Assembly: GCF_000282195.1 (NCBI RefSeq)
Contig: NZ_AKJT01000044.1
Location: 62,001 to 126,000, forward strand
Source: Pseudomonas sp. GM18
GTDB taxonomy: Bacteria > Pseudomonadota > Gammaproteobacteria > Pseudomonadales > Pseudomonadaceae
Reading direction: 5' to 3'
Length of the DNA stretch: 64,000 bases
The position numbers were made by a program, and so were the translations under genes. Below the pieces are notes generated by a model. It ran no database searches. It worked only from the letters and a program-made list of their open reading frames with translations, and was not told the DNA's origin. Every line of letters begins with the position of its first letter. Within the stretch, counting starts at the first letter, position 1. Below are positions 52,901 through 64,000 of this stretch, in pieces.

Positions 52901-53812
52901 TCAGCCTTGCGCCGGGAATGCCTCCACCCTCAGTTTCTCCATCACCAATTCAATGAAGGCCGATACCGCCAACGGCAAATGCTGCCGGCTCGGGTAAAGC
53001 ACATGCAGGCCAAAGCCTGCACGCTGGTAATGCGGCAATACTCGTACAAGCCGGCCCGCCTGAAGATCGAGCCTGGCGAGCGTCGGCGGCAGCAGCGCGA
53101 TGCCCAGGCCGGCCACCGTAGCCTTGCGCAGTGCCTGGGCTGTGTTACCGGAAAAACGGCTGGCGATTTGCACCTCTTCCTCCACGCCTTCAGGCCCGGT
53201 AAGACGCCAGGTGGTGAAGCCGCTGGGATGGGCGAAACTCACGCAGTCATGGTTCACCAGGTCCTGCAGCGTACCGGGCATACCGCGAGCAGCTACATAA
53301 GCCGGACTCGCCACCAGGCCCTCGCTGCCTGCGCCGAAGAGCTGGCGCCCGACGTAGCCTGAGTCTTGTAGAGGACCGCCGCGAAACGCGATGTCGATGC
53401 GCTCGGCGATCAAATCGGCGCGGGCATCACTGAGCACGAAATCAAGCCGCACCCGCGGATGCGCGGCGAGAAAATCAGCCACCCATTCCATTGGGAAGAA
53501 GTCGAAGAAATCCGCCGTCGCGGCAATGCGCACCAAGCCGCTGGGTTCCTGGCTGCCCGTCATCAACTCGTGCCCGGCCTCGATCAGCCCGTCCACCGCG
53601 CCCACGCAGCGCTCGTGAAAAGCCTGCCCGGCATGGGTCAGCGTCAATTTGCGCGTGGAGCGTTGCAACAGTCGTGTGTCGAGTTGCGCCTCGAGTTGCT
53701 GGACACGCCGACTGACAGTGTTGGGCGGCATGCCCAGCCGCCGTGCCGCTTCGGCAAAGCTGCCGCTGCGCACCACTTGGACAAACAAGGCAATGTCATT
53801 CAAGTCGAGCAT
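52901..53812 (-). CDS. LysR-family regulator, divergent from doxX-pirin
   Basis: 303-residue LysR protein: FVQVVRSGSFAEAARRLGMPPNTVSRRVQQLE (8-39), then LLQRSTRKLTLTHAG and the effector domain ending GIALLPPTLARLDLQAGRLV. The start MLDLND at 53812 matches family usage; the frame is open 12 codons further. It is head-to-head with the DoxX and pirin genes, an arrangement common in pseudomonads, and probably controls them. Confidence 0.88.
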   Translation of the reverse strand: MLDLNDIALFVQVVRSGSFAEAARRLGMPPNTVSRRVQQLEAQLDTRLLQRSTRKLTLTHAGQAFHERCVGAVDGLIEAGHELMTGSQEPSGLVRIAATADFFDFFPMEWVADFLAAHPRVRLDFVLSDARADLIAERIDIAFRGGPLQDSGYVGRQLFGAGSEGLVASPAYVAARGMPGTLQDLVNHDCVSFAHPSGFTTWRLTGPEGVEEEVQIASRFSGNTAQALRKATVAGLGIALLPPTLARLDLQAGRLVRVLPHYQRAGFGLHVLYPSRQHLPLAVSAFIELVMEKLRVEAFPAQG

Positions 53813-53953
53813 AAAGCGATAATTCCAGCAAAAAATGGATGAGCGCAATCCAATTGTGCCATCTAATCAACCAATCTGGGCGCGCTTATCCTTCTTGCAT
53901 CGCAGCAGTTAGCCCTTTAACTGCGTAAACCACAGGCAAGGACATCGTTTTCC

Positions 53954-54337
53954 ATGACTAATACTTCATCCCTCTCCCCTGTTCAAAACCGCATCCTTTG
54001 GGGTGTTCGCATCTTTCTGGCCTTGGCGTTCGCCGCGGCCGGCATCGCCAAGCTGGCCGGTGCGCCGCAAATGGTCCAGGTGTTCGACGCCGTCGGCCTT
54101 GGGCAATGGTTCCGCTACCTGACCGGTGCCATTGAAGTGGCTGGCGCTGTGTTGCTGCTCATCCCGGTCACGAGCTTCTTCGCCGGGCTGCTGCTGACGG
54201 CGACCATGGTCGGCGCAGTGGTCACGCATCTCTTCGTGATTGGCGGCAATCCCACCCCTGCCCTGGTGCTGCTGGCGATGTCTGCCTTCGTGGCCTGGCG
54301 CCAGAAGCCCGTGGCCTTGCTCGGTGCAGCGCGCTGA
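53954..54337 (+). CDS. DoxX-family membrane protein
   Basis: 127-residue protein with four predicted membrane helices (IFLALAFAAAGIAKLAG, then segments near 50-65, 70-90 and 98-115). The GIAKLAG turn and the FDAVGLGQWFRYLTGAIEV segment are typical of DoxX/SURF4-like proteins. The role is unclear; the family is linked to quinone- or thiol-related stress. It is cotranscribed with the pirin 41 bp downstream. Confidence 0.85.
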   Translation: MTNTSSLSPVQNRILWGVRIFLALAFAAAGIAKLAGAPQMVQVFDAVGLGQWFRYLTGAIEVAGAVLLLIPVTSFFAGLLLTATMVGAVVTHLFVIGGNPTPALVLLAMSAFVAWRQKPVALLGAAR

Positions 54338-54378
54338 TCCTTCGGAACGGCGACCGACTCAAGATTTGAGGAAAACCT

Positions 54379-55218
54379 ATGAACAGCATCGTCGCAACAC
54401 CAACACGCGCCATCGTTCACCGAACATCCGGCAGCACTCACGGGCCGATCACGCGACTGATGAGCCCTGGCGACCTGGGCCAGTTGTTGAAGCCTTTTGT
54501 GTTTCTTGACCTCTTTGGCTTCAAGCCCCAAGGCGGGCAGAACGGTTTCGGCATGCACCCGCATTCAGGGATCGCAACGCTGACCTACATGATCGATGGC
54601 GGCGTGGCGTACGAAGACACCACGGGCAAGACGGGCGTGCTGCCCACCGAAGGTGTGGAGTGGATGCGCGCCGGTAATGGCGTGTGGCACGACGCTAAAC
54701 CGGTCGGCAACGGCCCGATATCGGGCTTCCAGCTCTGGGTCGCCCTGCCCGCTTCGCACGAAAACGCACCGGCGGAAAGCCTCTACCTGGCGCCCTCGCA
54801 GATCCCGCAAGAAGGCCCGGCGCGTGTGCTGCTCGGACGCTACGGCGCCGCGCAAAGCGCGATTGCGGCACCTTCGGACATGAACTACCTCGTCGTGCGC
54901 TTGAAAGACAGAGAACGCTGGCGCTACACGCCTCCCGCCGGCCACAACGTGGCGTGGCTGGCGGTCAATGCCGGTCGGCTGGACGTTGGTGGCCCGGTGA
55001 ACACTGGCGAGCTGGCGGTGTTCGAGGAGTCAGACCAACCCATCGATTTCGTGGCGCACGGCGACACGTCTTTCGTGCTGGGTTCGGCGGTGAAGCATCC
55101 GCACGATTTGGTGATGGGGCGTTACTCGGTGCACACCAGCAGAGCGGCACTGGCTCAGGGCGAAGCGGAAATTCAGCGTATTGGTGCGCGTTTGTTTCAT
55201 GAAGGACGGCTGGCCTAG
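54379..55218 (+). CDS. Pirin-family protein
   Basis: 279-residue bicupin of the YhhW/pirin group. Metal ligands are in GFGMHPHSGIATLTYM (H-x-H) and the following EWMRAGNGVWHDA. It is more distant from the two pirins at 20498 and 27388 than those are from each other. A partner of DoxX under the divergent LysR; some members degrade quercetin. GAGGAAAACCT precedes the ATG. Confidence 0.85.
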   Translation: MNSIVATPTRAIVHRTSGSTHGPITRLMSPGDLGQLLKPFVFLDLFGFKPQGGQNGFGMHPHSGIATLTYMIDGGVAYEDTTGKTGVLPTEGVEWMRAGNGVWHDAKPVGNGPISGFQLWVALPASHENAPAESLYLAPSQIPQEGPARVLLGRYGAAQSAIAAPSDMNYLVVRLKDRERWRYTPPAGHNVAWLAVNAGRLDVGGPVNTGELAVFEESDQPIDFVAHGDTSFVLGSAVKHPHDLVMGRYSVHTSRAALAQGEAEIQRIGARLFHEGRLA

Positions 55219-55222
55219 CACT

Positions 55223-55333
55223 GATCGTTCCCACGCTCCGCGTGGGAATGCAGCCCGGGACGCTCCGCGTCCCTTCCGGAGCCGAACGCGGAGCGTCCGT
55301 TGAGGCATTCCTTTGCTGCGCATGGGAACGATC
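55223..55333. repeat. Palindromic intergenic repeat of Pseudomonas type
   Basis: A 111-bp inverted repeat. GATCGTTCCCACGC at the left end matches the reverse complement of the right end (GGGAACGATC), with nested dyads CCACGCTCCGCGTGG and GACGCTCCGCGTC inside. It sits between the convergent pirin and TctA genes, where it may end transcription from both sides. Such elements are dispersed in Pseudomonas genomes. Confidence 0.8.
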
Positions 55334-55347
55334 TGCTTGCGAGTCGC

Positions 55348-56856
55348 TCAATCATCCTCATGCAATTTGATCCCGCGTTTATGCAGCAGATACGGCACCA
55401 ACAGCACCAACAACGTCACCGCCAGGACCGACGCCGCTATAGGTTGCGTCACAAATATCATCCAGTCGCCCTGGCTGATGGACAAGGCGTTGCGCAGTTG
55501 TTTTTCCGCCATTGGCCCCAGCAGCATGCCGACGATCACCGGGGCGACGGGGAAGTCGAAACGGCGCATTAACACCCCGCCCCAGCCGATGCCCAACATC
55601 AGGAACAAGTCGAAGGATGAGTGGCGCATGCCGTACACGCCAATGGTGGCGAACACCAGAATGCCGGCGTTCAAGTACGGCCGAGGGATCTGCAAGAGTT
55701 TGACCCACAGCCCCACCAACGGCAGGTTCAACACCAGCAGGATGACGTTACCGATGTACAAAGAGGCCACCAGGGTCCAGACCAGTTCGCCCGAGGTCTG
55801 GAACAGCAGCGGCCCCGGTTGCAGGTTGTAGTTCTGGAACGCGGCCAACAGAATTGCCGCCGTGGCGGAGGTCGGTATGCCCAGGGTCAGCAGCGGCACC
55901 AGCGAACCGGTGGCGCTCGCGTTGTTCGCCGCCTCGGGACCTGCGACGCCTTCGATGGCGCCCACGCCTTTGCTGGCGGCGAATTCTTTCGGGTACTTGC
56001 TGAGTTTGCGTTCGGTGGAATAGGACAGGAACGTCGGGATTTCCGCGCCACCGGCCGGAATCGACCCGAAGGGAAAACCGATCAAGGTGCCCCGTAACCA
56101 CGCGGGAACCGAGCGTTTCCAGTCGGCGCGGGTCATCCACAACGAGGTCAAGCGGTGTCGGCCGGCCGTTTCTTCCTTTTGGTAGAGCACACCGTACAAG
56201 GCCTCGCCGACGGCAAACAACCCTACCGCGACCAGCACCACTTCGATGCCATCGACCAGTTCGGGAACCCCCAAGGTGTAGCGGGCAATGCCTGAAGTCG
56301 AGTCGAGGCCGATCAAACCGATGGTCAGCCCGATGCCCAATGAAGCAAAGCCGCGCAGCATCGACGCGCCGAGCACTGCCGACACGGTGGTGAAGGCCAG
56401 CACCAGAATCGCGAAATACTCCGCCGGCCCGAATTTCAGCGCCAGCGTGGCCACGAGGGGCGCGAACAACGTCAGCAAGATCGTTGCGATGGTGCCGGCC
56501 ACGAATGAACCGATGGCGGCCGTTGCCAGGGCCGGGCCTGCCCGTCCGTTGCGGGCCATGAGGTTGCCTTCCAGGGCCGTGACCATGGAGGACGATTCCC
56601 CCGGCGTGTTGAGCAAGATCGAAGTGGTCGAGCCGCCAAACTGAGCGCCGTAATAGATGCCGGCGAACATGATCAGCGCCCCGGTCGGATCGACCTTGGC
56701 GGTAATCGGCAGCAGCAAGGCGACGGTCAGCGCCGGGCCGATCCCCGGCAACACACCAATCGCGGTGCCGAGCAGGCAGCCAATAAAACCCCACATCAGA
56801 TTGATCGGCGTCAGCGCGCCAGCAAAGCCGACTGCCAGACTCGAGAGAATATCCAC
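55348..56856 (-). CDS. tctA: Tripartite tricarboxylate transporter, large membrane subunit TctA
   Basis: 502-residue integral membrane protein with about 12 helices. Family strings are [28 protein letters not shown] near residue 24-51, [20 protein letters not shown] and the second half-repeat [14 protein letters not shown]. It forms the channel of a secondary carboxylate transporter with TctB and the periplasmic TctC. The start is GTG, preceded by a strong AGGAGG. It is the last gene of tctCBA, read leftward. Confidence 0.9.
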   Translation of the reverse strand: MDILSSLAVGFAGALTPINLMWGFIGCLLGTAIGVLPGIGPALTVALLLPITAKVDPTGALIMFAGIYYGAQFGGSTTSILLNTPGESSSMVTALEGNLMARNGRAGPALATAAIGSFVAGTIATILLTLFAPLVATLALKFGPAEYFAILVLAFTTVSAVLGASMLRGFASLGIGLTIGLIGLDSTSGIARYTLGVPELVDGIEVVLVAVGLFAVGEALYGVLYQKEETAGRHRLTSLWMTRADWKRSVPAWLRGTLIGFPFGSIPAGGAEIPTFLSYSTERKLSKYPKEFAASKGVGAIEGVAGPEAANNASATGSLVPLLTLGIPTSATAAILLAAFQNYNLQPGPLLFQTSGELVWTLVASLYIGNVILLVLNLPLVGLWVKLLQIPRPYLNAGILVFATIGVYGMRHSSFDLFLMLGIGWGGVLMRRFDFPVAPVIVGMLLGPMAEKQLRNALSISQGDWMIFVTQPIAASVLAVTLLVLLVPYLLHKRGIKLHEDD

Positions 56857-56880
56857 CTTGTCGACCTCCTGCGGCCTGGA

Positions 56881-57372
56881 TCAGATCCAGGCGTTGATCA
56901 AGGGCGGAAGGGAAACCCCTAGCCCGGCGGTGAAAAGCCAGTAAATCGGCAGCGTCAGGGCAATGCCGATGGCCAGGTCCCGCACCGGGCTGCGACTGCC
57001 AAAGCCCCGTGCCGAACAGGCAAACAGCAATGCAGCAGCCAATACGAAGCCGATGTAGGAAATGAGCAACGCCACGCCCACCAGCCCTGCCGTAACCCAG
57101 GTCGCCCCGGACTTGCCGCCGGGCTCGGCCCCGGAAGTCTCATGATCATCGGCGAGGTTGCGAAAGCCACCGGTGAGCGCGTGATAGCACATCAACAGAC
57201 CGACAGCGCCCAGACATGCCGCGACGGCATAGGGGTAAACGTAGGCCGGCATGATCACGAACCCCATCTCGGCGGGAAACCGCGAGGCGCCGACCGCCAA
57301 TACCGCACTGATAACCACAATACCGATGCCGATCGCCAGTTGGGCCGGCCTTACGCTCCAGCGCCCGGCCAT
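56881..57372 (-). CDS. tctB: Tripartite tricarboxylate transporter, small membrane subunit TctB
   Basis: 163-residue membrane protein with four helices (LAIGIGIVVISAVLAVGA, YPYAVAACLGAVGLLMCYHAL, VGVALLISYIGFVLAAALLF, IGIALTLPIYWLFTAGLGV). Low sequence conservation is normal for TctB; size and position between tctC and tctA identify it. ATG 57372 starts one base after the tctC stop, so translation is coupled. The frame is open further upstream inside tctC. Confidence 0.85.
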   Translation of the reverse strand: MAGRWSVRPAQLAIGIGIVVISAVLAVGASRFPAEMGFVIMPAYVYPYAVAACLGAVGLLMCYHALTGGFRNLADDHETSGAEPGGKSGATWVTAGLVGVALLISYIGFVLAAALLFACSARGFGSRSPVRDLAIGIALTLPIYWLFTAGLGVSLPPLINAWI

Positions 57373-57373
57373 C

Positions 57374-58339
57374 TCAAAGCAGCCCGACCTTGACCAGCAT
57401 CGCACGCAGGCGTCCGTGCTCCTCATCGACGAATTTGCCGAAATCATCCCCGGTCAGAATGCTCGGCGACCACGCATTGGTTTTTACGTTTTCCTGCCAG
57501 ACGGCGCTTTTGGTGGCGGTCAGCACGGCTTCGGTCAGTGCTTTGCGCTGTTCAGGCGTCAGGCCCGCTGCGCCGTAAACACCCCGCCAGTTGCCGATTG
57601 TCACGTCATAGCCACCCTCTTTGAGGGTCGGTGCATCGATGCCTTCAACGCGATTGGGCGCGCCGACGGCCAGTAAGCGGAACTGTTTGGACTGCACGTA
57701 TTTGGCCAGCTCGGCGTAGCCGCCGGTGATCACCGTGATGTGGCCCCCCAGCACCGCGGCAACGACTTCGCCGCCACCGGCGAAGGCGACGTAATTCACT
57801 TTGTTGACGGGGATGTCCATTTTGCTCGCCAGTTCGGCGATGCCGATGTGGTCGATCGACCCCTTGGAGCCACCGCCCCATTTGATGCTGGACGGATTGG
57901 CTTTGAAGTCCTTGAGCAAGTCCTCCAGGGTTTTGTACGGCGAGTCGTCGCGTACGGCGATCACGTTGTATTCGGTAAACAGCCGGGCGATCGGGGTCAC
58001 GTCCTTCAAGGTAATTTGCGGTTTGTTCTGCTCGATGGACGCGACCATGATCGCGCCGACCACAATCAGCGCATCGGGGTCACCCTTGGTGGCGTTGGCA
58101 AATTGCGCCAACCCCAGGGTCCCGCCGGCGCCCCCCTTGTTCTCGAAGGTGGCGGCTTTGGCCGTTTGGGCCTCGACCATGGCTTTGCCCAGGACTCGCG
58201 CGGTCTGGTCATAACCGCCACCGACCGAACCGGGGGCCATGAACTTGACGGTGTCCAGCGCAAAAACGGGGGATGCGAGTGCGGCGGCGGTAATGAAAGC
58301 GGCGAGGTTGCTGCTGAATCGACGGGCCAGTGCAAACAT
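57374..58339 (-). CDS. tctC: Tripartite tricarboxylate transporter, periplasmic binding protein TctC
   Basis: 321-residue exported binding protein: signal peptide SNLAAFITAAALASPVFA, then the family motifs VKFMAPGSVGGGYDQTARVLG, NKGGAGGTLGLAQF and GGGSKGSIDHIGI (ligand loops). It binds a carboxylate such as citrate or a related acid and delivers it to TctAB. It is the first gene of tctCBA. No TctDE two-component pair is present in the window, so control by those regulators is not supported. The ligand cannot be told. Confidence 0.88.
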   Translation of the reverse strand: MFALARRFSSNLAAFITAAALASPVFALDTVKFMAPGSVGGGYDQTARVLGKAMVEAQTAKAATFENKGGAGGTLGLAQFANATKGDPDALIVVGAIMVASIEQNKPQITLKDVTPIARLFTEYNVIAVRDDSPYKTLEDLLKDFKANPSSIKWGGGSKGSIDHIGIAELASKMDIPVNKVNYVAFAGGGEVVAAVLGGHITVITGGYAELAKYVQSKQFRLLAVGAPNRVEGIDAPTLKEGGYDVTIGNWRGVYGAAGLTPEQRKALTEAVLTATKSAVWQENVKTNAWSPSILTGDDFGKFVDEEHGRLRAMLVKVGLL

Positions 58340-58563
58340 GAGACGTCTCCGGATAGCCGTTCTTGTTGTTTTCGATCAGGGAGAGCCCCTGTTCGGTGAG
58401 CATGCGTCTGGAAACAAGCGTAGGCCATAGATGTGTTTGTTGACGGTCTTTGTGCTGATGCGCCGTTAATCAAAGACAGCACATCGACTCAATATCCGCG
58501 TCGAAATCTGCGCAACCATAGGCCTTGTGAACCAACCCACAATCCACTTGCAAGGACATCACC

Positions 58564-59217
58564 ATGGCCATCGCAAAAGCAGCACCTGGCAAAACCCTGC
58601 TGAACCCAACCGACCACACCCTGATCATGATCGATCACCAGTCGCAAATGTCCTTTGCGACCAAGTCGATCGATGCCGTCACCCTGCGCAATAACGCTGC
58701 CCTCGTCGCCAAGGCCGCCCGGGGCTTCAAGGTGTCGACCATCCTCACCACCGTCGCCGAGAAAAGCTTCTCCGGCCCGATCTTCGACGAAATCAAATCG
58801 GTGTTCCCGGAACACAAAGTGATCGACCGTACCAGCATGAACACCTGGGAAGACGAGCGCATTGCCGTTGAAGTCAACGCCTTCGGCAAACAGAAAATCG
58901 TCCTGGCCGGTCTGTGGACCTCCGTGTGCATCGTTGGCCCGGCACTGTCGGCCATCGACCAAGGCTTCGAGGTGTACTTCATCGCCGACGCCTGTGGCGA
59001 TGTCTCCATCGAAGCCCATGAAATGGCCGTGCAGCGCATGATCCAGCTCGGTGCCCGCCCTATGACTTCGCTGCAATACCTGCTTGAACTGCAGCGCGAC
59101 TGGGCACGTACCGAGACTTACGACGAGACGGTGAAAACCTCCATCGCCAACGGTGGTGCCTATGGTCTGGGCCTGATCTACGCCAAGACCATGTTCCATG
59201 CCTCTGAAGGCCATTGA
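58564..59217 (+). CDS. Isochorismatase-like cysteine hydrolase (YcaC-like)
   Basis: 217-residue hydrolase of the isochorismatase superfamily. The aspartate is in TLIMIDHQSQM (about D22) and the nucleophilic cysteine in LAGLWTSVCIVGPAL; SMNTWEDERI between them is family-typical. Closest in appearance to YcaC-type proteins of unknown substrate; a paralogue is at 21258. It is divergent from tctCBA across 224 bp and followed by a terminator before the porin gene. Confidence 0.85.
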   Translation: MAIAKAAPGKTLLNPTDHTLIMIDHQSQMSFATKSIDAVTLRNNAALVAKAARGFKVSTILTTVAEKSFSGPIFDEIKSVFPEHKVIDRTSMNTWEDERIAVEVNAFGKQKIVLAGLWTSVCIVGPALSAIDQGFEVYFIADACGDVSIEAHEMAVQRMIQLGARPMTSLQYLLELQRDWARTETYDETVKTSIANGGAYGLGLIYAKTMFHASEGH

Positions 59218-59225
59218 GAATAAAT

Positions 59226-59250
59226 AGCGACTCTTCGGAGTCGCTGTTTC
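59226..59250 (+). terminator. UUCG-tetraloop terminator after the hydrolase gene
   Basis: AGCGACTC-TTCG-GAGTCGCT, an eight-base-pair perfect stem on a stable tetraloop, then GTTTC. It lies 9 bp past the stop and 17 bp before the porin start, so porin expression may depend on read-through or attenuation. Confidence 0.75.
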
Positions 59251-59266
59251 AGGCGGGAGATTAATC

Positions 59267-60619
59267 ATGTTTTCTTTAAAAAACCTCCCGCGCATTTCCG
59301 GTCGGAAGGACGTACCCAAGGCGTCCTTCTGGCTCTGCGTGTTTTTTGCCGGAACAGCCCTGGCGGATGAGGCACCGGAGTCCGCGCAAGGATTTCTCGA
59401 GGGCGCGAAGCTTGAGGTGCTCAGTCGAAATTTCTTCCTCAACAGCGATTACCGCTCCCCCTCGCCTTCGGGCAAGAACTACAAACAAGAGTGGGCTCAA
59501 GGCTTTATCGGCTCATTTGAATCTGGATTCACCCCCGGCACGCTAGGTTTCGGCGTCGACAGCCACGCCTTTACGGGGCTGAAGCTCGACGGCGGCAAAG
59601 GGCATTCGGGAACGGGGTTACTGCCACTGGACAGTGACGGTCGCAGCGAAGACAACTATTCCAGTGCCGGTGGCGCGTTGAAAATCAGGGTTTCCCGAAC
59701 CACCCTGGCCTTCGGTGAAATGACCGTCGAAACCCCGGTGTTCGACACCGCCGACAAACGCCTGCAACCGGAATACGCCACGGGCTTTCTGTTGAACAGC
59801 AACGAAATCGACGACATGAAGCTGGTGGCTGGTCATTTCACGGCGTTCAAGAATCAGGACAACACCACAAGCAAGGGCAACTTTTACGGCTACGGTGCCA
59901 ACACCGAAGCCGGTGGCATCACGTTTCTGGGCACCGACCTGTTCACGCACAGTCCTGTCGGCGGCGCGTTGTACGCCTCCGAGCTGAGCGACACCTGGCG
60001 GCAGTATTACGCCAACCTGCACCTGAAACAGTCCGGCGTGTTCCTCGACGCCAATCTTTATCGCACGCAAGACACCGGCAAAGCGCTGGCCGGTGCCATC
60101 GACAACACCGCTTATAGTCTCTCGGGCAAATACACCCTTGATGCCCATGCCTTCACCCTGGCCTGGCAACGCATCAATGGCGACACACCGTTCGACTTCG
60201 TCGGTGGCGACTCGATTTATTTGGCCAACTCGATCAAGTACGCCGACTTCAACGGCGCCCACGAACGCTCCTGGCAGGCGCGCTACGACCTCAACCTCGG
60301 CGCTTATGGCATCCCCGGCCTGAGTTTCATGACGCGTTATGTCAGGGGCAGCGACATCGACGGCACCCGTGCGCCCAAGGGTGGGGCCTACAACCCGTTC
60401 GACCCGACCATCGGCGAGTACGTACCTCAACAGGGCGATGGCGGGCGGCATTGGGAGCGCGACATCGACCTGCGCTACATCGTGCAATCAGGTTCCGCCA
60501 AGGGTTTGTCAGTGCAACTGTCCCATGTGTCTCATCGGGCCAACACCGCTCAGGCGGGCGATGACATCGACAGGGTTTACGTCGTCATCCAGTACCCGCT
60601 GACCTTCGGGCACCTGTGA
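59267..60619 (+). CDS. OprD-family outer-membrane porin
   Basis: 450-residue outer-membrane porin of the OprD/Occ type with an 18-stranded barrel pattern. The signal peptide ends at GTALA; family marks are AKLEVLSRNFFLNSDYR near the start, QEWAQGFIGSFESGFTPG and the final strand YVVIQYPLTFGHL. OprD porins admit basic amino acids (OccD) or carboxylates such as cis-aconitate (OccK/OpdH). Its closeness to tctCBA makes a carboxylate plausible; this is inference. GGGAGA precedes the ATG. Confidence 0.9.
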   Translation: MFSLKNLPRISGRKDVPKASFWLCVFFAGTALADEAPESAQGFLEGAKLEVLSRNFFLNSDYRSPSPSGKNYKQEWAQGFIGSFESGFTPGTLGFGVDSHAFTGLKLDGGKGHSGTGLLPLDSDGRSEDNYSSAGGALKIRVSRTTLAFGEMTVETPVFDTADKRLQPEYATGFLLNSNEIDDMKLVAGHFTAFKNQDNTTSKGNFYGYGANTEAGGITFLGTDLFTHSPVGGALYASELSDTWRQYYANLHLKQSGVFLDANLYRTQDTGKALAGAIDNTAYSLSGKYTLDAHAFTLAWQRINGDTPFDFVGGDSIYLANSIKYADFNGAHERSWQARYDLNLGAYGIPGLSFMTRYVRGSDIDGTRAPKGGAYNPFDPTIGEYVPQQGDGGRHWERDIDLRYIVQSGSAKGLSVQLSHVSHRANTAQAGDDIDRVYVVIQYPLTFGHL

Positions 60620-60637
60620 TCAAGGTCACCGTGGAAA

Positions 60638-60733
60638 TGGCGGAAGGCAGCCGGAGTCGAACCGGCCCGGGAACGGATGCCGTCCCCAACCGGGTTTGAA
60701 GCCCGGCCGCGCCACCGGGCGCGATTACCTTCC
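60638..60733 (-). tRNA. selC: tRNA-Sec (anticodon UCA)
   Basis: Minus-strand gene with the features of selenocysteine tRNA: acceptor GGAAGGTA pairing with TGCCTTCC, anticodon loop CTTCAAA (anticodon TCA), extra-long variable arm (GGGGACGGCATCCGTTCCC-like), T-loop GGTTCGACTCC and discriminator G with encoded CCA at 60638-60640. It begins 6 bp after the selB stop. Confidence 0.95.
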
Positions 60734-60739
60734 TTGAAG

Positions 60740-62655
<1,916 letters not shown>

Positions 62656-62659
<4 letters not shown>

Positions 62660-64000
62660 CCGTCCCGGCCCTCCTCCTGCAGTTGATCGAATTGCGCCAG
62701 CTGACTGAGCTGCGCCAGCCACGCGGCTTCGTCATCGAGTTGGCGCAAGTCGAGCCACAAAGCGTCATCGTCAATGCGACCGAGCACCGGAATGGGCAGT
62801 TGCCGCAATGCTGCCTCCAGCCCTAGCAATCGACGCCCCCGCAGGCGTTTGGAAACGTTTGGCCGCAGGCATAACGCGGCGCTTGGCAACCGGGCCACGG
62901 GTTGGCTGCCGCTGCCGATCATGCCCAGCGCCGGCACCGCGCTGACGCTCCAGCCATCGCCCAGCACCTGCGCCAGCGACGGTTGCAGGCGTTCGGCCTG
63001 GGCGAGGATGTCGGTTTGAGGGCGAGTCAGCAGACGCAAACTGGGCAGACGCTCTGCCAGTCGATCGGGATCGCGATACAGCACCAAGACGGCTTCGAGG
63101 GCCGCCAGGGTCAGTTTGTCGACCCGCAAGGCGCGCTTGAGCGGGTTCTTTTTGATCCTGGCGATCAGGTCTTTGCGGCCGACGATCAATCCGGCCTGGG
63201 GACCGCCGAGCAATTTGTCGCCGCTGAAGGTGACGATGTCCGCGCCATCGAGCAGCGCCTGGCGCACTGTCGGTTCGGCAGGCAGGCCCCAGCGGGTCAG
63301 GTCCAGCAGGCTGCCGCTGCCGAGGTCTTCGAGCAAGGGCAGTCCGTGGCGGTGAGCCAGTTCCGCCAATTCCGCCGTCGGCACTCTCGCGGTGAAGCCT
63401 TCGATGCTGTAATTGCTCGCGTGTACCCGCATCAGCAGACCACTGCGCGGGCCGATGGCGGCCTCGTAATCGCGGGCATGGGTGCGGTTGGTGGTGCCCA
63501 CTTCGTGCAGCTTGACCCCGGCACGGGCCATGATGTCGGGAATGCGAAACGCGCCGCCGATTTCGATCAGCTCACCACGGGAAATGATGCCTTCCTTGCG
63601 CGCGCCCAAGCTGTTGAGCGTCAGCAACACGGCGGCGGCGTTGTTGTTGACCACGGTGACTGCTTCGGCGCCGGTCAGTTCGCGGATCAAGCCTTCGATC
63701 AAATCGTCCCGGTCGCCGCGCTTGCCGCTGTGCAGGTCGAACTCCAGATTGAGCGGATAACGCGCGGCCAGTTGCACCGCTTCAATGGCTTGTTCCGGCA
63801 ACAACGCGCGACCGAGGTTGGTGTGCAGCACCGTGCCAGTGAGGTTGAACACCCGGCGGATCTGGCTGCGATGCTGAATCGCCAGACGCTCACCCGCCCT
63901 GCCCGCCAATACGTCGGGGGCGATTTCAGCGGCAGCCAATTCACCGTTGTGCACCGGCTCGCGCAAGTCATCGAGCAGTTGCCGCAAGCCGGCCAGCAGT
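62656..64000 (-). CDS. selA: L-seryl-tRNA(Sec) selenium transferase (5' end outside window)
   Basis: PLP-dependent enzyme that turns seryl-tRNA(Sec) into selenocysteyl-tRNA(Sec). About 448 codons are visible; the usual N-terminal 15-25 residues lie beyond the right edge, so the in-frame TTG near 63987 is not the true start. Family strings are [28 protein letters not shown] and the cofactor lysine in [14 protein letters not shown]. The TGA stop overlaps the selB start by four bases. Confidence 0.93.

Noticed and set aside
57374..60619. Assignment of the porin as OpdH and of control by TctDE
   Set aside because: The order differs from the known opdH-tctCBA-tctDE locus, a different hydrolase gene intervenes, and no tctDE is present.

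Overview
The window reads as a chromosome segment of a Pseudomonas, most likely of the P. fluorescens/P. putida lineage. The evidence is the selA-selB-tRNA-Sec cluster, an OprD-type porin, a PsmE-like alginate epimerase, pirin/DoxX/LysR clusters and Pseudomonas-type palindromic repeats. All calls rest on reading the sequence; no database search was run.

Layout. (1) 1-5410 is a meta-cleavage operon for the lower part of catechol degradation: 2-hydroxymuconic semialdehyde dehydrogenase, 2-oxopent-4-enoate hydratase, 4-oxalocrotonate decarboxylase, tautomerase, acylating acetaldehyde dehydrogenase and 4-hydroxy-2-oxovalerate aldolase. The tail of another gene is cut by the left edge. (2) 5411-12752 is a rearranged, decaying stretch. 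A roughly 500-bp block carrying the start of a LysR gene occurs twice (5411-5906 and 11721-12217), and its first copy is broken. Around it lie an acetolactate-synthase-like enzyme, a semialdehyde dehydrogenase split by one amber codon, a ruined second aldolase gene, an SDR, an SRPBCC protein and a SnoaL-like protein. (3) 12824-21863 holds three more LysR regulators, an aromatic-acid MFS transporter, a second SDR, a MetA-type outer-membrane protein, an alpha/beta hydrolase, a pirin and an isochorismatase-like hydrolase. Three promoters in regions 2 and 3 share a 33-bp dyad element. (4) 21926-29307 is a leftward six-gene operon: Old Yellow Enzyme, pirin, tripartite efflux pump (NodT-, EmrA- and EmrB-like) and FAD monooxygenase. 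Its promoter copies the one in front of the LysR gene at 13946, but the adjoining regulator is gone. (5) 29341-30667 holds gene remnants: a fumarylacetoacetate-hydrolase fragment and a frameshifted DUF4019-type lipoprotein. (6) 30668-39943 is an AT-richer block with two giant leftward NTPase genes, a Cap4-like nuclease-STAND (Avs-like) protein and a YobI/KAP membrane NTPase. It is a candidate anti-phage island. (7) 40124-47031 has an LRAT-domain relic, a patatin, WrbA and a 1506-residue secreted alginate epimerase/deacetylase. (8) 47123-60619 contains a LysR/quinone oxidoreductase pair, a LprI-MliC lysozyme inhibitor, small envelope proteins, a diguanylate cyclase, a LysR/DoxX/pirin set, a TctABC tricarboxylate transporter, an isochorismatase-like hydrolase and an OprD porin. 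(9) 60638-64000 is the selenocysteine cluster, read leftward.

How it works together. Regions 1-4 look like a catabolic neighbourhood for an aromatic or related hydrophobic compound: outer-membrane entry, MFS uptake, oxidoreductases and hydrolases, meta-cleavage to pyruvate and acetyl-CoA, and efflux for toxic intermediates. It appears to have been assembled by duplication and is partly decayed. The substrate cannot be read from the sequence.
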